Of a stretch of DNA of 64,000 nucleotides, positions 48,364 to 57,909 are shown piece by piece (the first letter of the stretch is position 1; every line of letters starts with the position of its first letter). Location of the stretch: positions 1 to 64,000 of the forward strand of contig NZ_CP036403.1 of assembly GCF_004322775.1 (NCBI RefSeq), given 5' to 3'. Source of the stretch: Ornithinimicrobium sufpigmenti. Lineage in GTDB: Bacteria > Actinomycetota > Actinomycetes > Actinomycetales > Dermatophilaceae. Position numbers and translations under genes: made by a program. The notes below the pieces were generated by a model. That model did no database searches. It was not told the origin of the DNA and saw only the letters and a list, made by a program, of their open reading frames with translations.

Positions 48364-49170
48364 ATGAGCTCCCATCCCTCCCGCGGCGTCCTGGTCACCG
48401 GCTCCTCCCGGGGCGTGGGGGCCGCGGTGGCCCGCGCCTTCGCGGCGCGGGGCGACCGGGTCGTCGTGCACTACCTGGGCAGCGAGGCAGCCGCGCACGA
48501 GGTATGCCGTTCTCTCCCGGGCGACGGGCACGCCGTCGTCCAGGCAGACCTCGCCGACCCGGACGCCGTCCAGCGGCTGGCGACCGAAGCGATCGAAGCC
48601 CTGGGCCGGGTGGACGTCCTGGTCAACAACGCGGCGATGCTCACCGCCCCGTGGGAGGGCAGGGGCCGGCGCGGCGACCACCCGCTGGAGGAGACCTCCT
48701 ACGCCGAGTGGGTGGAGATCTGGCGGCGCACGTTGGAGACCAACCTGCTCGGCCCGGCCCACCTGACCTGGCAGGTGGCCCGCCACATGATCGACGTGCC
48801 GCCCGCAGACGGGGTCCCCGTCGGGCGGATCGTCAACGTCGGCAGCCGCGGCGCCTACCGGGGCGAGCCGGACATCCCGGCCTACGGCGCGAGCAAGGCC
48901 GGCCTGCACTCCTTCGGCCAGTCGATGGCGCTGCGTCTGGGTCGGCACGGGATCGCGGTGACCTCGGTCGCACCGGGCTTCATCGAGACCGAGATGGCCG
49001 GGTACGCGCTGGCAGGGGACCGGGGGGCGGCCACCCGGGCGCAGAGCCCGTTCGGCCGGGTCGCCCGGCCCCACGAGGTCGCCGATGCCGTGCTCGCGCT
49101 GGCCGACCCGCGGGCGGAGTGGGCCTCGGGGGCGGTCCTCGACCTCAACGGGGCCAGCCACCTGCGCTGA
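48364..49170 (+). CDS. SDR oxidoreductase, chromosomal copy
   Basis: A 268-aa NAD(P)-dependent short-chain dehydrogenase with TGSSRGVG, NNAA, the catalytic Ser and Y-x-x-x-K in YGASK, and the C-terminal SGAVLDLNGA segment of classical SDRs. Substrate unknown. It is the first gene outside attR and probably the native neighbour of the tRNA-Ala site. Its near twin lies inside the island at 21608 (7 residue differences). Confidence 0.92.
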   Translation: MSSHPSRGVLVTGSSRGVGAAVARAFAARGDRVVVHYLGSEAAAHEVCRSLPGDGHAVVQADLADPDAVQRLATEAIEALGRVDVLVNNAAMLTAPWEGRGRRGDHPLEETSYAEWVEIWRRTLETNLLGPAHLTWQVARHMIDVPPADGVPVGRIVNVGSRGAYRGEPDIPAYGASKAGLHSFGQSMALRLGRHGIAVTSVAPGFIETEMAGYALAGDRGAATRAQSPFGRVARPHEVADAVLALADPRAEWASGAVLDLNGASHLR

Positions 49171-49267
49171 CACCTCCACGGGCCGGTCGTGGGTGCCTGC
49201 CCGGCAGCGGCCACACATGCCACGCGATGCCGGTGCACGGCCGCGCCAGCGGGAGCCGACCGCCTAC

Positions 49268-49654
49268 CTAGAGCGAGATCGGCTGACCGTGCGGCGTGCG
49301 CCCGGCGGCGTCGTGCCAAGCCTGGGTCATCCGCTCCACGTCTTCCTCCGCGGCGATGCCACGGGCGGCGATCACGTCCTCCAGCGCAGCGGCCCAGCAC
49401 TCGTAGTAGTCGCTGCCGTCGTCGGCGCCCGTCGCGACCCGGCGGCTGAGCGCCTGGGCCCACTCCGGCCACGTGAACACCCCGCGCTCGTGCAGGACCA
49501 CGGTCATCGCGAACACCTGCGCCTGCCACGGCGCGGCGAAGACCTGCTCCTCCTCGGGTATGCCGTTCGCACCGTCTACGTACGTCGGCGGCAGCGGGAG
49601 GGCGTCGCCGCACGCGACGGAGATCTGCGAGAGGGTCTGGGCCGCGGTCGTCAC
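49268..49654 (-). CDS. Nitrile hydratase accessory protein
   Basis: A 128-aa protein resembling the activator/accessory proteins that deliver cobalt to nitrile hydratase; these are homologous to the N-terminal part of the beta subunit. Seen: NGIPEEEQVFAAPWQAQVFA, then HERGVFTWPEWAQALSRRV and YYECWAAALEDV. GTG 49654 overlaps the beta-subunit stop (GTGA). It is the third gene of the alpha-beta-accessory operon. Confidence 0.88.
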   Translation of the reverse strand: MTTAAQTLSQISVACGDALPLPPTYVDGANGIPEEEQVFAAPWQAQVFAMTVVLHERGVFTWPEWAQALSRRVATGADDGSDYYECWAAALEDVIAARGIAAEEDVERMTQAWHDAAGRTPHGQPISL

Positions 49655-50298
49655 GACGTCTCCTCCAGGTAGGGCTCCCAGGCGTCGATCGACACCGTGA
49701 GCGTCGGGTCGGCGTCCTCACCCCAGAGCTCGCGGCCGGCAAAGTCGACGGTGTAGAGCCACTCAGGGTCGGTGCCCGGCCGCTGACCCAGCGGCGCGGC
49801 GTTGCGGTCGGGGAAGACGTGGGCGCCGCGGACGGCCGCCACCGTGCCGACACGTCCGCGCGCGTAGCGCGGCAGCCGGGTGTGCCCGGCCGGGTTGAGG
49901 TTGCGGGCGCGCACCCGCTGCCCCACGGCATACCTCGGTGCACGGTCCGTGGGGCGCTCGTAGCTGCCGCGGCTGGAGAAGGCGGTGAGGAGCTCCTCCG
50001 CCGTCCGGGCGCGCAGACCCTGCGAGGCGGCGTCCTCCTCGAGCAGCCCGAGCGTGGCGACGGCGTTCTCCAGCGCCTGCTGCCAGATCTCGTAGTAGCT
50101 GCTGGAGAGGTACTGCGCCGGCGGCAGGCTCTCGCGCTCGTGGCGCATCTGGTCGATGTTCCACAGTCCGAGGGCACCCATCGCCAGCGTGACCGCAAGG
50201 GTGCGCCGCTCCCAGTCGTCGTGGAAGGGCGGCTCGTCGGGCTCGGGCTGCACGGGGCCGAAGCTCTGCATACCCCCGAGGTCGTGGACGCCGTTCAC
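49651..50298 (-). CDS. nthB: Nitrile hydratase subunit beta
   Basis: The beta subunit pairs with alpha to hydrate nitriles to amides. From GTG 50298 (overlapping the alpha stop as GTGA) it has 215 aa, starts [16 protein letters not shown] as expected, and has the SH3-like C-terminal domain: [29 protein letters not shown], then [20 protein letters not shown]. The Arg residues near [10 protein letters not shown] that contact the alpha-subunit claw in known structures are conserved. The frame remains open further upstream, but that is antisense noise. Confidence 0.92.
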   Translation of the reverse strand: MNGVHDLGGMQSFGPVQPEPDEPPFHDDWERRTLAVTLAMGALGLWNIDQMRHERESLPPAQYLSSSYYEIWQQALENAVATLGLLEEDAASQGLRARTAEELLTAFSSRGSYERPTDRAPRYAVGQRVRARNLNPAGHTRLPRYARGRVGTVAAVRGAHVFPDRNAAPLGQRPGTDPEWLYTVDFAGRELWGEDADPTLTVSIDAWEPYLEETS

Positions 50299-50945
50299 CG
50301 CGCCGGCTCCAGCGGCCGCCGCGCCAGGCCGGTGCCGATCATGCTGTCCCGGGTGACCAGCGTGGTCAGCTCCTCCTGCGACATACCCTCGGTGCCCTCG
50401 GGACGCATCGGCACGACGAGGTAGCGCACCTCTGCCGTGGAGTCCCACACCTTGATCTGCGTCGACTCCGGCAGTGTCACGCCGAAGTCGGCGAGGACGC
50501 CGCGCGGGTCGATGACGGCCTTGGAGCGGTACGCGGGCGACTTGTACCAGACCGGAGGCAGCCCCAGCACCGGCCACGGGTAGCAGGAGCACAGGGTGCA
50601 GACCACCATGTTGTGGCGCTCGGACGTGTTCTCGACCGCGACCATGTGCTCGCCCTGCCGGCCGATGTGACCGAGCGAGGCGATCGCGGCGTCGGCGTCC
50701 TCCAGCAGCCACGCGCGGAAGTCGGGCTCGTCCCAGGACTTCGCGACGACCTGTGCGCCGTTGTGCGGCCCCACCTCGTGCTCGTACCGCTCCACGACCG
50801 CGTCGAGGGCGGTGCTGTCGACGAGGCCACGCTCGGTCAGCAGCGTCTCGAGGGCACGGACGCGCGCGTCCATGGGGGAGAGGTGGCTGTATGCGGTGCC
50901 CCCAGCCTCGTGGTCGTGATCGTGGTCGCCGTGGTCGTGGCCCAT
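50295..50945 (-). CDS. nthA: Nitrile hydratase subunit alpha (cobalt type)
   Basis: The catalytic alpha subunit, 216 aa. The metal claw VCTLCSC (Cys116, Cys119, Ser120, Cys121) has Thr after the first Cys, which marks cobalt-type enzymes (iron types have Ser). [20 protein letters not shown] follows as in the family. The N-terminus is His/Asp-rich ([13 protein letters not shown]), common in cobalt-type alpha subunits. It heads the alpha-beta-accessory operon. No dedicated cobalt permease is in the window. Confidence 0.93.
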   Translation of the reverse strand: MGHDHGDHDHDHEAGGTAYSHLSPMDARVRALETLLTERGLVDSTALDAVVERYEHEVGPHNGAQVVAKSWDEPDFRAWLLEDADAAIASLGHIGRQGEHMVAVENTSERHNMVVCTLCSCYPWPVLGLPPVWYKSPAYRSKAVIDPRGVLADFGVTLPESTQIKVWDSTAEVRYLVVPMRPEGTEGMSQEELTTLVTRDSMIGTGLARRPLEPAR

Positions 50946-51029
50946 CCTGCGACGTTACCTCAGCGGGGAGAGCGAAGCGGGTGAGTCCCTTCCCGGCCGT
51001 CACCCTCGCCATTGAGGCATGCTGGGCGC

Positions 51030-51440
51030 ATGGGCGGCACGAACTATACCGGCACGTTTATCCAGGTCGCAGACGACTGCCCGACCGAGGTAGCAGAGCA
51101 ACCGCCAGTCGGCGGGAAGGCCCCGACCGTCGCGGCGCTCCAGTACGCGCTCATCTCCGAGCACCCCTACGAGTACACCAGCGACGACGTGCTGTTCGAC
51201 GTGTACGCCGCCCGGCAGGCCATCCCTGCCGCAGAGCAAGCCGAGGCCCGTCAGGCGTTCTTCGCCAAGGACCAGGCGTGCCTGCGATCCAGCCCGCTGG
51301 GCAAGCGGTACGGGTGGGGCATCCACCACGACTCCGACAGCCGCGTCGCCCTCGTGCCGCTTCGTTCTGACGAGTACCAGGCGCTCGCCACCGACCCCAC
51401 GGTGAAGCAGCTCAAGGCCATGCGCTCCAAGCGCGCCTGA
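51030..51440 (+). CDS. DUF6157 family protein
   Basis: A 136-aa protein. Its start MGGTNYTGTFIQVADDCP and the segment PYEYTSDDVLFDVYAAR match the DUF6157 family of small conserved proteins with no assigned function. ATG 51030 places the N-terminus where the family begins; an ATG at 51012 adds six unconserved residues. Confidence 0.8.
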   Translation: MGGTNYTGTFIQVADDCPTEVAEQPPVGGKAPTVAALQYALISEHPYEYTSDDVLFDVYAARQAIPAAEQAEARQAFFAKDQACLRSSPLGKRYGWGIHHDSDSRVALVPLRSDEYQALATDPTVKQLKAMRSKRA

Positions 51441-51444
51441 CCGG

Positions 51445-51891
51445 CTAGAACGGCGGCAGCTCGCCCTCGCCCGGGGTGACCCGCAGGTCCGACTCCTCGA
51501 TCGCCACGTCGTTGATGCTCGCCTCGCGCCGGCGCATGTAGCCCAGCTCGTCGAACTCCCACAGCTCGTTGCCGTAGGAGCGCCACCACTGGCCGTCGGC
51601 GTCACGCGACTCGTACTGGAAGCGCACCGCGATCCGGTTGTCCGAGTAGGCCCACAGGTTCTTACGCAGGCGGTAGTCGCGCTCACGCTCCCACTTGCGG
51701 GTCAGGAAGGCGACCACCTCGGCCCGGCCGCGCACGTGCTCGTCTCGGTTGCGCCATACCGTGTCCTCGCTGTAGGCGCCGGCCACACGCTCCGGGTCGC
51801 AGGAGTTCCAGGCGTCCTCGGCGGCCTGGACCTTGGCGGCGGCGCTCTCGTGGGTGAACGGCGGCAGCGGCGGTCGGGGCTCCACGGTCAT
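51445..51891 (-). CDS. DUF1348 / SnoaL-like protein
   Basis: A 148-aa protein of the nuclear-transport-factor-2-like cone fold, DUF1348 branch: [60 protein letters not shown] and [20 protein letters not shown]. Members occur widely; enzymatic role unknown. Converges with the DUF6157 gene, leaving four bases between the stops. Confidence 0.88.
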   Translation of the reverse strand: MTVEPRPPLPPFTHESAAAKVQAAEDAWNSCDPERVAGAYSEDTVWRNRDEHVRGRAEVVAFLTRKWERERDYRLRKNLWAYSDNRIAVRFQYESRDADGQWWRSYGNELWEFDELGYMRRREASINDVAIEESDLRVTPGEGELPPF

Positions 51892-51925
51892 CCTCCTCGT
51901 CGGGGTGCTGGGTGCTCCGGCCAGT

Positions 51926-52210
51926 CTAGGTGCGGCCGTCGCGGAGGGCGTCGATCGCGTCCTTGGCCTCCTTCAGGCCGGCGCCGGTCGCCTCGCGGTA
52001 GGCCTTGATGGCGGGGATGTGCTTGCCCTGGACCACCAGGGAGCGGATCTCGGGGGTGATCCCTGGCTGGGTCTGGCCGCGCAGCTGCGCCAGCTCGGCA
52101 GCACCGGCCCCGGCGCGGTGCGCCAGCCGGGCGACCAGGTCCTCCAGGACACGGACCTCCCGCGCGAGCTGGTCCACGCGCGTCTGCAGCTGCCTTGCTC
52201 GTCCGAACAT
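51926..52210 (-). CDS. L7/L12 C-terminal-domain-like protein
   Basis: A 94-aa protein. It has an N-terminal coiled coil ([20 protein letters not shown], then DLVARLAHR) and a C-terminal segment [20 protein letters not shown] plus KDAIDAL. The C-terminal segment matches the ribosomal protein bL12 C-terminal fold used by many small stand-alone proteins. It is not the ribosomal protein itself. ATG 52210 starts at MFGRARQLQ; upstream codons to 52291 are not conserved. Confidence 0.78.
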   Translation of the reverse strand: MFGRARQLQTRVDQLAREVRVLEDLVARLAHRAGAGAAELAQLRGQTQPGITPEIRSLVVQGKHIPAIKAYREATGAGLKEAKDAIDALRDGRT

Positions 52211-52308
52211 GGCGCCCAACCTACCCGTGGGGCAACACCGAGCCACCCCTCCGTGCTCGCGCCACAGTTGCAACGGTGGCGGATGTCGCAAGACGTGGCG
52301 GGGTGAGC

Positions 52309-53773
52309 TCAGGTCCCGCAGAAGGTCCGGTAGGTGCGGCCGAAGTCCTCGGGTGCGGGTGTCGCGTAGCGCTCCAGCCCAGGACGCTCGCGGTAGGGGT
52401 CGGTGACCGCCTCCAGCAGCTGGCGCAACGGCTCGAGATCCCCCTCGGTGCCGGCGTCCAGTGCCTCCTCGACCAGGTGGTTGCGAGGTATGTAGAGCGG
52501 GTTCACGCGGTCCATCAGCTCCGCGTCCGGTCCCAGCGCGCGCCAGCGCTCGAGCCAGGCGTCGACGGCCCCGAGGTCGAGCACCACCTCGCGGACCGGC
52601 TCGGCGTCACCACGCGCCGCCGCTCCGAGGTTCCGGAAGAAGGACGTGTGGTCCACGCGTCCCTCGCGCATGATCGTGAACAGGTCGCTGACCAGCGGGA
52701 CCACCGTCTCGTCCTCGACCTCTGCGCTCAGGCCGAGCTTGCGCCGCATACCGGCAGCGAAGGCGGCGTCGTACTCCCCGGGGAACGTCCCGAGCGCCTC
52801 CGTGGCCAGCTCGACCGCACGCTCCTCGTCGTCTGCGAGCAGCGGCAGCAGCGTCTCGGCCAGCCGGGCCAGGTTCCACTGGGCGATCCCCGGCTGGTTG
52901 CCGTACGCGTACCGCCCGCCGACGTCGATCGAGCTGTAGACCGTCGTCGGGTCGTAGGCCTCCAGGAAGGCGCACGGTCCGTAGTCGATGCTCTCCCCCG
53001 AGATCGTCATGTTGTCGGTGTTCATCACCCCGTGGATGAAGCCGACCAGCATCCACTGCGCCACCAGGGAGGCCTGGACGCCGATCACCGACCGGAACAG
53101 CGCGAGGTATGGCTGCTCGTCCTCGCCTGCCGCGGGGTGGTGCCGGGCGATCGCGTGGTCGGCCAAGCGGCGCAGCAGGTCGAGGTCCCCGGTGGCCCGG
53201 GCGTACTGGAAGCTGCCGACGCGCAGGTGGCTGCTCGCGACCCGGGTCAGCACCGCCCCCGGCAGCACGGTCTCCCGGCGCACCTCGCGACCCGTGCCCA
53301 CGACCGCGAGCGACCGGGTCGTGGGGATGCCGAGGGCGTGCATGGCCTCGCTGACGACATACTCGCGCAGCATCGGGCCGACGGCCGCCAGCCCGGCCGC
53401 CCCGGGCGAACGGCGTGCGACCCGAGCCCTTCAGGTGCAGGTCGCGGAGCCGCCCGTCCGCGTCCGTCAGCTCGCCGAGCAGCAGCGCCCGCCCGTCCCC
53501 GAGCCTGGGTGAGTAGCCGCCGAACTGGTGACCGGCGTAGGCCTGCGCCACCGGCGTCGCACCGTCCGGCAGGTGATGACCGGTCAGCAGGCCCACCCCG
53601 TCCGGGCTGCGCAGCCAGGTCGGGTCCAGGCCGAGCTCGCGTGCCAGCGGCTCGTTGAGCACCAGCAGGGTGGGGTCGGGGACGTCCTCCGCCTGCCAGG
53701 GCAGGGCGAGGTCGGCCAGCTCCTGGGCGAAGCGGGCCTCCAGGTGCAGGGTGGTCGGACCGGCGAGGCTCAC
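52309..53773 (-). pseudogene. selO: SelO/YdiU protein AMPylase, frameshifted
   Basis: SelO is a pseudokinase-fold enzyme that AMPylates proteins. The gene starts [20 protein letters not shown] at 53773 and is normal through [18 protein letters not shown] and [14 protein letters not shown]. Near 53396 the frame breaks, and it resumes in another frame at [20 protein letters not shown], running to the end through [20 protein letters not shown] (the catalytic Asn/Asp segment). Compared with the expected ARGGDGxAAVGP, two bases are missing. Either a true inactivation or a base-calling error in a GC-rich run. Confidence 0.85.
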
Positions 53774-53830
53774 CTCATCGAGACTACGTCAGCAGGCTTC
53801 CGCTGACGCCCTGACCGGCCTGCGCCGGCC

Positions 53831-54394
53831 TCAGAGGAACTGCTGCGGGTCGAACTCCTCGATCGGGATGATCCGCAGGCGCGGTAGCGGGGCGTTGAAC
53901 GCCTTGGTGTCGTGCTCCAGGTCGAAGAACTCCATACCCTGGCGCACCAGGTCGTGGAAGCCGGAGTTGCGGAACTCCTCGAAGGCGATCAGGCCGACCC
54001 GTCGCTGGCCGTCCATGAGCGGCGTGATCGCCTCGAGGAAGTCACCGTCGTGGCTGACCAGCATGACGTCGTCGTCACGGTCGCCGAGCGCCTCCAGCGT
54101 CCGCTGGATCGCGATGTCGACGACCTTGTCCTCGGCGCTGCCGGAGAGCGGGACCGGGACGTAGCCCAGCGCCCGCAGGGCCTGCACGAAGGCCATCGGC
54201 AGGCCGGAGCTGGCGTTGAGGAAGAACAGGCCCTTGGCCGGCTGCGCCCAGCGCTCCTGGGTGAAGGCGAGCAGCCGGTCCCACCGCGGGCGCTCGTCCG
54301 GGTGCGGACGCCGCCCGAGGATCGAGTTGCCCAGGGTCGCGTCGATGTTCTCCCCGTCGACGAGCAGGTATGACGTCTTCTCCATGAACTCCAC
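53831..54394 (-). CDS. NYN-domain putative RNase
   Basis: A 187-aa protein with the NYN/PIN-like fold: LLVDGENIDATLGNSIL (first Asp), SAEDKVVDIAIQRTLEAL (second acidic pair) and VMLVSHDGDFLEAITPLMDG (third acidic cluster). NYN proteins are metal-dependent RNases; substrate unknown. GTG 54394 has GAGG eight bases upstream; ATG 54385 is an alternative three codons in. Confidence 0.87.
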   Translation of the reverse strand: MEFMEKTSYLLVDGENIDATLGNSILGRRPHPDERPRWDRLLAFTQERWAQPAKGLFFLNASSGLPMAFVQALRALGYVPVPLSGSAEDKVVDIAIQRTLEALGDRDDDVMLVSHDGDFLEAITPLMDGQRRVGLIAFEEFRNSGFHDLVRQGMEFFDLEHDTKAFNAPLPRLRIIPIEEFDPQQFL

Positions 54395-54429
54395 CGTGCT
54401 TACCTCATACTTTCTCTAGGTCTCTACCA

Positions 54430-55614
54430 TTATTCATAGACATACTTCTGCGGCCCGGGGAAGACCCACGACAGGCCGTCGCGGAGCCGGTCGCGCCAGT
54501 TCTCCCAGGAGTGCCCGTCCCGGGACTCCATGTACTCCACCTGGGCCCCGGTGCTCTCGAAGACCGGCACCATCGAGCGGTTGGGCACGATGAGCGGCTC
54601 GTAGACGCCGCAGGTGATGAACATCCGGTTCGCCACCTTGCGCGGCCTCTCCCGGTAGCGGTTCATGAACTTCACCACCGGGTCGAAGACCGGGCCGCCA
54701 CCGTGGTCGGTGCCGATGTCGGTGAAGACGAACGACCCGGACTGCAGGAGGAGGTTGTCCCAGACCCCCGGGTTGCGGTAGGCGGTGGTCAGCGCGGCCA
54801 CGGCGCCGAAGCTGGCCCCCATCAGACAGCGGGCGTCCGAGCGGCGGATCACCGGCCAGCGCTCCTCGATCGCGGGCAGCAGCTCGCGGGTCAGGTGCCG
54901 GGCGTGCGGGGCGTAGTTCGGGTACTCCCGCAGCCGGTCGCCGGGGTTGGAGAAGACCACGATGGTCTCGGCCATGTCGATGCTGTGGATGAGGTTGTCC
55001 AGCACCGTCTGCATCGAGGAGTAGTTGAGGAAGTCGTCGCCGTCGTGCACCACCAGCAGGGGGTAGTGGCTGCTGGGCCGGAACCGGGCCGGCAGGTAGA
55101 CCCGGTTGTGGGTCATCCGGCGCAGCGCCTTGCTGGCCAGCGGGAAGTCGACCAGCTCACCGGCCCGCGTCTCGGGGTGCGGCAGGGACCAGTGCGGCAC
55201 CTCGTAGCCGGCGGCCTGGCAGACGCTGGAGGAGCCGACCGGGCTGTGCGCCAGGCGCGGGTTGAGCGGGTCGTTGATCGTCTCGACCGCGTCCCCGAGG
55301 CGCACCTCGAGCTGGTACTCCACCCGGCTCTGCGCCGGCAGCTCGATCGTGACGTACCACAGCGAGGTGCCCTCCACCCGCCGCATCGGCACGTGCTGCG
55401 GCTGGTTGACGATGCGGTGCAGCACGGCGACCGCGTCCACCTCGCCCCGGAAGAGGAAGGTGCACCGCGAGCCCTCGACGATCGGCACCTCGCGCTCGTG
55501 CAGGAAGCCGTCGACCGCCGCCTCGTCGAGGTTCGGGCGGGTGCGTAGCTCGTTGACCGCCAGCTTGCCCTTGTGGCGGGGCGGGGTGGGGTATGGCGTG
55601 GACAGCAGGTTCAT
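54430..55614 (-). CDS. Enterochelin-esterase-like alpha/beta hydrolase
   Basis: A 394-aa esterase. An N-terminal beta domain (about residues 40-150, CBM48/early-set-like) precedes an alpha/beta-hydrolase of the Fes/YieL esterase type. The nucleophile is Ser in LMGASFGAVAA, preceded by PLLVVHDGDDFLNY, and the catalytic His is in SRDGHSWENWRDRL. It overlaps the preceding gene by four bases (ATGA at 55611-55614) and is the last gene of a three-gene operon with an ATP-grasp ligase and a peptidase-S51-like protein. Natural substrate unknown. Confidence 0.87.
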   Translation of the reverse strand: MNLLSTPYPTPPRHKGKLAVNELRTRPNLDEAAVDGFLHEREVPIVEGSRCTFLFRGEVDAVAVLHRIVNQPQHVPMRRVEGTSLWYVTIELPAQSRVEYQLEVRLGDAVETINDPLNPRLAHSPVGSSSVCQAAGYEVPHWSLPHPETRAGELVDFPLASKALRRMTHNRVYLPARFRPSSHYPLLVVHDGDDFLNYSSMQTVLDNLIHSIDMAETIVVFSNPGDRLREYPNYAPHARHLTRELLPAIEERWPVIRRSDARCLMGASFGAVAALTTAYRNPGVWDNLLLQSGSFVFTDIGTDHGGGPVFDPVVKFMNRYRERPRKVANRMFITCGVYEPLIVPNRSMVPVFESTGAQVEYMESRDGHSWENWRDRLRDGLSWVFPGPQKYVYE

Positions 55615-56669
55615 CCGGTCGCCTCCCGGGCTTCCCCGGACTCCTCGGCACGCGGGTCGTGGCCGACTTTCCCGGCCGCCCGGGCCTCCCGGTCGTGCCG
55701 GACGATCGTGCCGTCGTGGTCGACGACCCGGGCACCGGTCGGCACCTCGCCGCCCGCGGTCAGCGTCACCTGGGCGCCCGGGTCGAGCAGCAGGGGCAGG
55801 CGGGGGTCGCAGCGCTGGGCCAGGACCGCCATCCGCCTGCGGTCCTTGACCTCCAGCCGGGCGGTGGCGTTGGGCAGCGCGACCAGGCCCCTGGTCAGCG
55901 CCAGCCCGTCCATGAGCACCTCGGAGACACCGGGGGCCACGACCGCGTCGTCGTAGAAGAGCACCACCCGCTCCGTCAGCGCCATCGCGCCGGCGCCCCA
56001 GGCGATGATCGGCCGGTAGAGCGTCGGCGCGGGGTCCGGGTCGTCGGCCGTCTCGGGCGTGGGGGCGGCGAGCGCGGGCGCGAGGTTGGCGATGTGCAGG
56101 GAGCCGAGCAGGACCCCGACGTGGCCGCCCGGGATGACGACGGCGTCGCAGTCGGCGATCCGGCGACCGACCAGGAAGCGGGCCTCGACGACGGCCGGCC
56201 GGTGCTCGGGCTCGTGGGTGGCGTAGAACTCCAGGTGCACCTCCTCGACCCGCTTCCGGTGCCGGTCGTCCATGTCCCGCATGATCGCCAGGATGTCGTC
56301 GGAGGCCATCTGCATCACCCGCTCGTCGCGGGACTCCCGGGCGCGGATCTCGCGCAGCGCCTCGGCCGCCTTCTGCAGGCCGAGGACGTAGAGCTCCTGC
56401 ATCTCGGTGAGCACCTGGCGCCGCCTCCGGTCCGCGGCCTCCAGCTCGGGGTCGGCCTCCCACAGCTGCTGCAGCAACCGCCACAGGCGCAGGTTGACGG
56501 TGTTGCCGCCGAGCTCGGCGTTCAGGACCTCGTCCTCCCCCTCCCGGTCCTGCCAGCCCGCGGTGATGGTCGCGAACCGGCACCCCTCCAGCTCCAGGGA
56601 GCGCACCACGTCCGCCAGGTGAGGCTCGCGCTGCGGGCCGAGCAGCGTGATGCGGGGCTCAGCCGGCAT
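55611..56669 (-). CDS. Peptidase S51/cyanophycinase-like protein
   Basis: A 352-aa protein. Its C-terminal half resembles the class I glutamine-amidotransferase-like fold of peptidase E and cyanophycinase: CDAVVIPGGHVGVLLGSLHI, PIIAWGAGAMALTERVVLF, YDDAVVAPG. In active peptidases the nucleophile elbow is W-S-A-G-A; here Gly225 stands in place of Ser. The N-terminal half is helical and charged (about residues 60-145). It overlaps the ATP-grasp gene by 11 bp and the esterase gene by 4 bp. It could be a non-catalytic partner; assignment is moderate. Confidence 0.65.
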   Translation of the reverse strand: MPAEPRITLLGPQREPHLADVVRSLELEGCRFATITAGWQDREGEDEVLNAELGGNTVNLRLWRLLQQLWEADPELEAADRRRRQVLTEMQELYVLGLQKAAEALREIRARESRDERVMQMASDDILAIMRDMDDRHRKRVEEVHLEFYATHEPEHRPAVVEARFLVGRRIADCDAVVIPGGHVGVLLGSLHIANLAPALAAPTPETADDPDPAPTLYRPIIAWGAGAMALTERVVLFYDDAVVAPGVSEVLMDGLALTRGLVALPNATARLEVKDRRRMAVLAQRCDPRLPLLLDPGAQVTLTAGGEVPTGARVVDHDGTIVRHDREARAAGKVGHDPRAEESGEAREATG

Positions 56670-57876
56670 ACACGTGCACCATGCGACCTACGTCGTCGAG
56701 CATCTGGCGGAGCGTGTCGAAGTCGGGGTGCCGCATCCGGATCCAGGCATTGGCCATGTAGCCCGCCGCCACGGGCTGGGTGCCGGTGCCGGGGCTGGGG
56801 ATGTGGGCGTCGATGATCCACCGGCCGTAACGGTTCTCGACGTCCTGGAGCCCGCTGTAGCCGTGGATCACGCCGTCCTGCTCCGGGCGCAGGGCGATGA
56901 TGCCAGCGCTGTGGCTGCGGCTGGGCCGCTGGCTGACCCGGCCGTGCACGATGGCCTCCGCCCACGCGGCATACACGTCCATGTCGTTGGCGGCGTTGTA
57001 GAGGTCCCAGCAGCCCACCCCGGGAGGGCGGGCGCCGATCTCGGAGAACTTCAGCCCCTTGGGTCCGTGGAACCACTCCATGTGGGTGGCGGAGGTGCCG
57101 ATGCCCAGGGCGGCGCCGACCCGGCGGCCCATCTCCCGGATCTCCTCGTAGAGCCCACCGCCGTCGATGCGGTTGGTGGCCACGAACTGGGGGCTGATCC
57201 AGCGGGTCCGCATGGCCTCCAGGACGCCGGGGAAGTAGTGGGAGACGAAGTCGAGCTCGATGCGTCCGTCGATGGTGATGGTGTCGTAGAATCCCTCGTG
57301 GCCGGAGATGAACTCCTCCACCGCGATCGAGCGGTAGTTGCCCATCGAGGACAGCGCAGCGGCCATCTCGGTGTCATTGTCGACCCGGACCGTGTCGGCC
57401 GCGCCGGCGGCGTCCCGGGGCTTGAGGATGAGCGGGTAGCCGACCTGGCGGGCGAAGTCCCAGACCTGCTCGGCCGAGTCGGCGCCGGTGGAGGCCGCGG
57501 TCGGCACGCCGGCCCGGCGCAGGGCCTCCTTCATCGAGGGCTTGTCGCGGCACAGCCAGGTGGTGTGCACGGACGTGCCCGGTATGCCGAGCGCCTCCCG
57601 CACCTGCGCGGCCACCAGCTGGTGGGCCTCGATGGTGGACTCCAGCCGGTCGACCCAGACGCTGCCCTGGATCCGGCGGACGGTCTCGGTCATCTCCCCC
57701 AGGTTGGTGACCGATCCGACGTGCTCGTAGTGGACCATCCAGCTCTTCAGCTCGTCGTCCAGGTAGTCCCAGGGGGTCTCACCGATGCCGATGACGTTGG
57801 CCCCCGCCTGGGCCAGCACCCGCGGAAACTCGCGCTGGTTCCGCGGGAAGTGCGGCTCGACGAAGACGATGTTCAC
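56659..57876 (-). CDS. ATP-grasp ligase
   Basis: A 405-aa ATP-grasp enzyme, which would join a carboxylate to an amine via an acyl-phosphate. Seen: the pre-ATP-grasp segment MNIVFVEPHFPRNQREFPRV, the ATP-binding YPLILKPRDAAGAADTVRV with SIAVEEFISGHEGFYDTITI, and the metal-binding MEWFHGPKGLKFSEIGARPP, where Glu and Arg are conserved. First gene of an operon with a peptidase-S51-like protein and an esterase. The trio suggests synthesis and release of an amide or peptide product; the substrate cannot be told. Confidence 0.85.
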   Translation of the reverse strand: MNIVFVEPHFPRNQREFPRVLAQAGANVIGIGETPWDYLDDELKSWMVHYEHVGSVTNLGEMTETVRRIQGSVWVDRLESTIEAHQLVAAQVREALGIPGTSVHTTWLCRDKPSMKEALRRAGVPTAASTGADSAEQVWDFARQVGYPLILKPRDAAGAADTVRVDNDTEMAAALSSMGNYRSIAVEEFISGHEGFYDTITIDGRIELDFVSHYFPGVLEAMRTRWISPQFVATNRIDGGGLYEEIREMGRRVGAALGIGTSATHMEWFHGPKGLKFSEIGARPPGVGCWDLYNAANDMDVYAAWAEAIVHGRVSQRPSRSHSAGIIALRPEQDGVIHGYSGLQDVENRYGRWIIDAHIPSPGTGTQPVAAGYMANAWIRMRHPDFDTLRQMLDDVGRMVHVYAG

Positions 57877-57909
57877 GGTCCAGAGCCTGCCACAATCCGG
57901 CCCGGACCG

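Noticed and set aside
50295..50945. The His/Asp-rich N-terminus of nitrile hydratase alpha as a novelty
   Set aside because: Similar histidine-rich starts occur in other cobalt-type alpha subunits.
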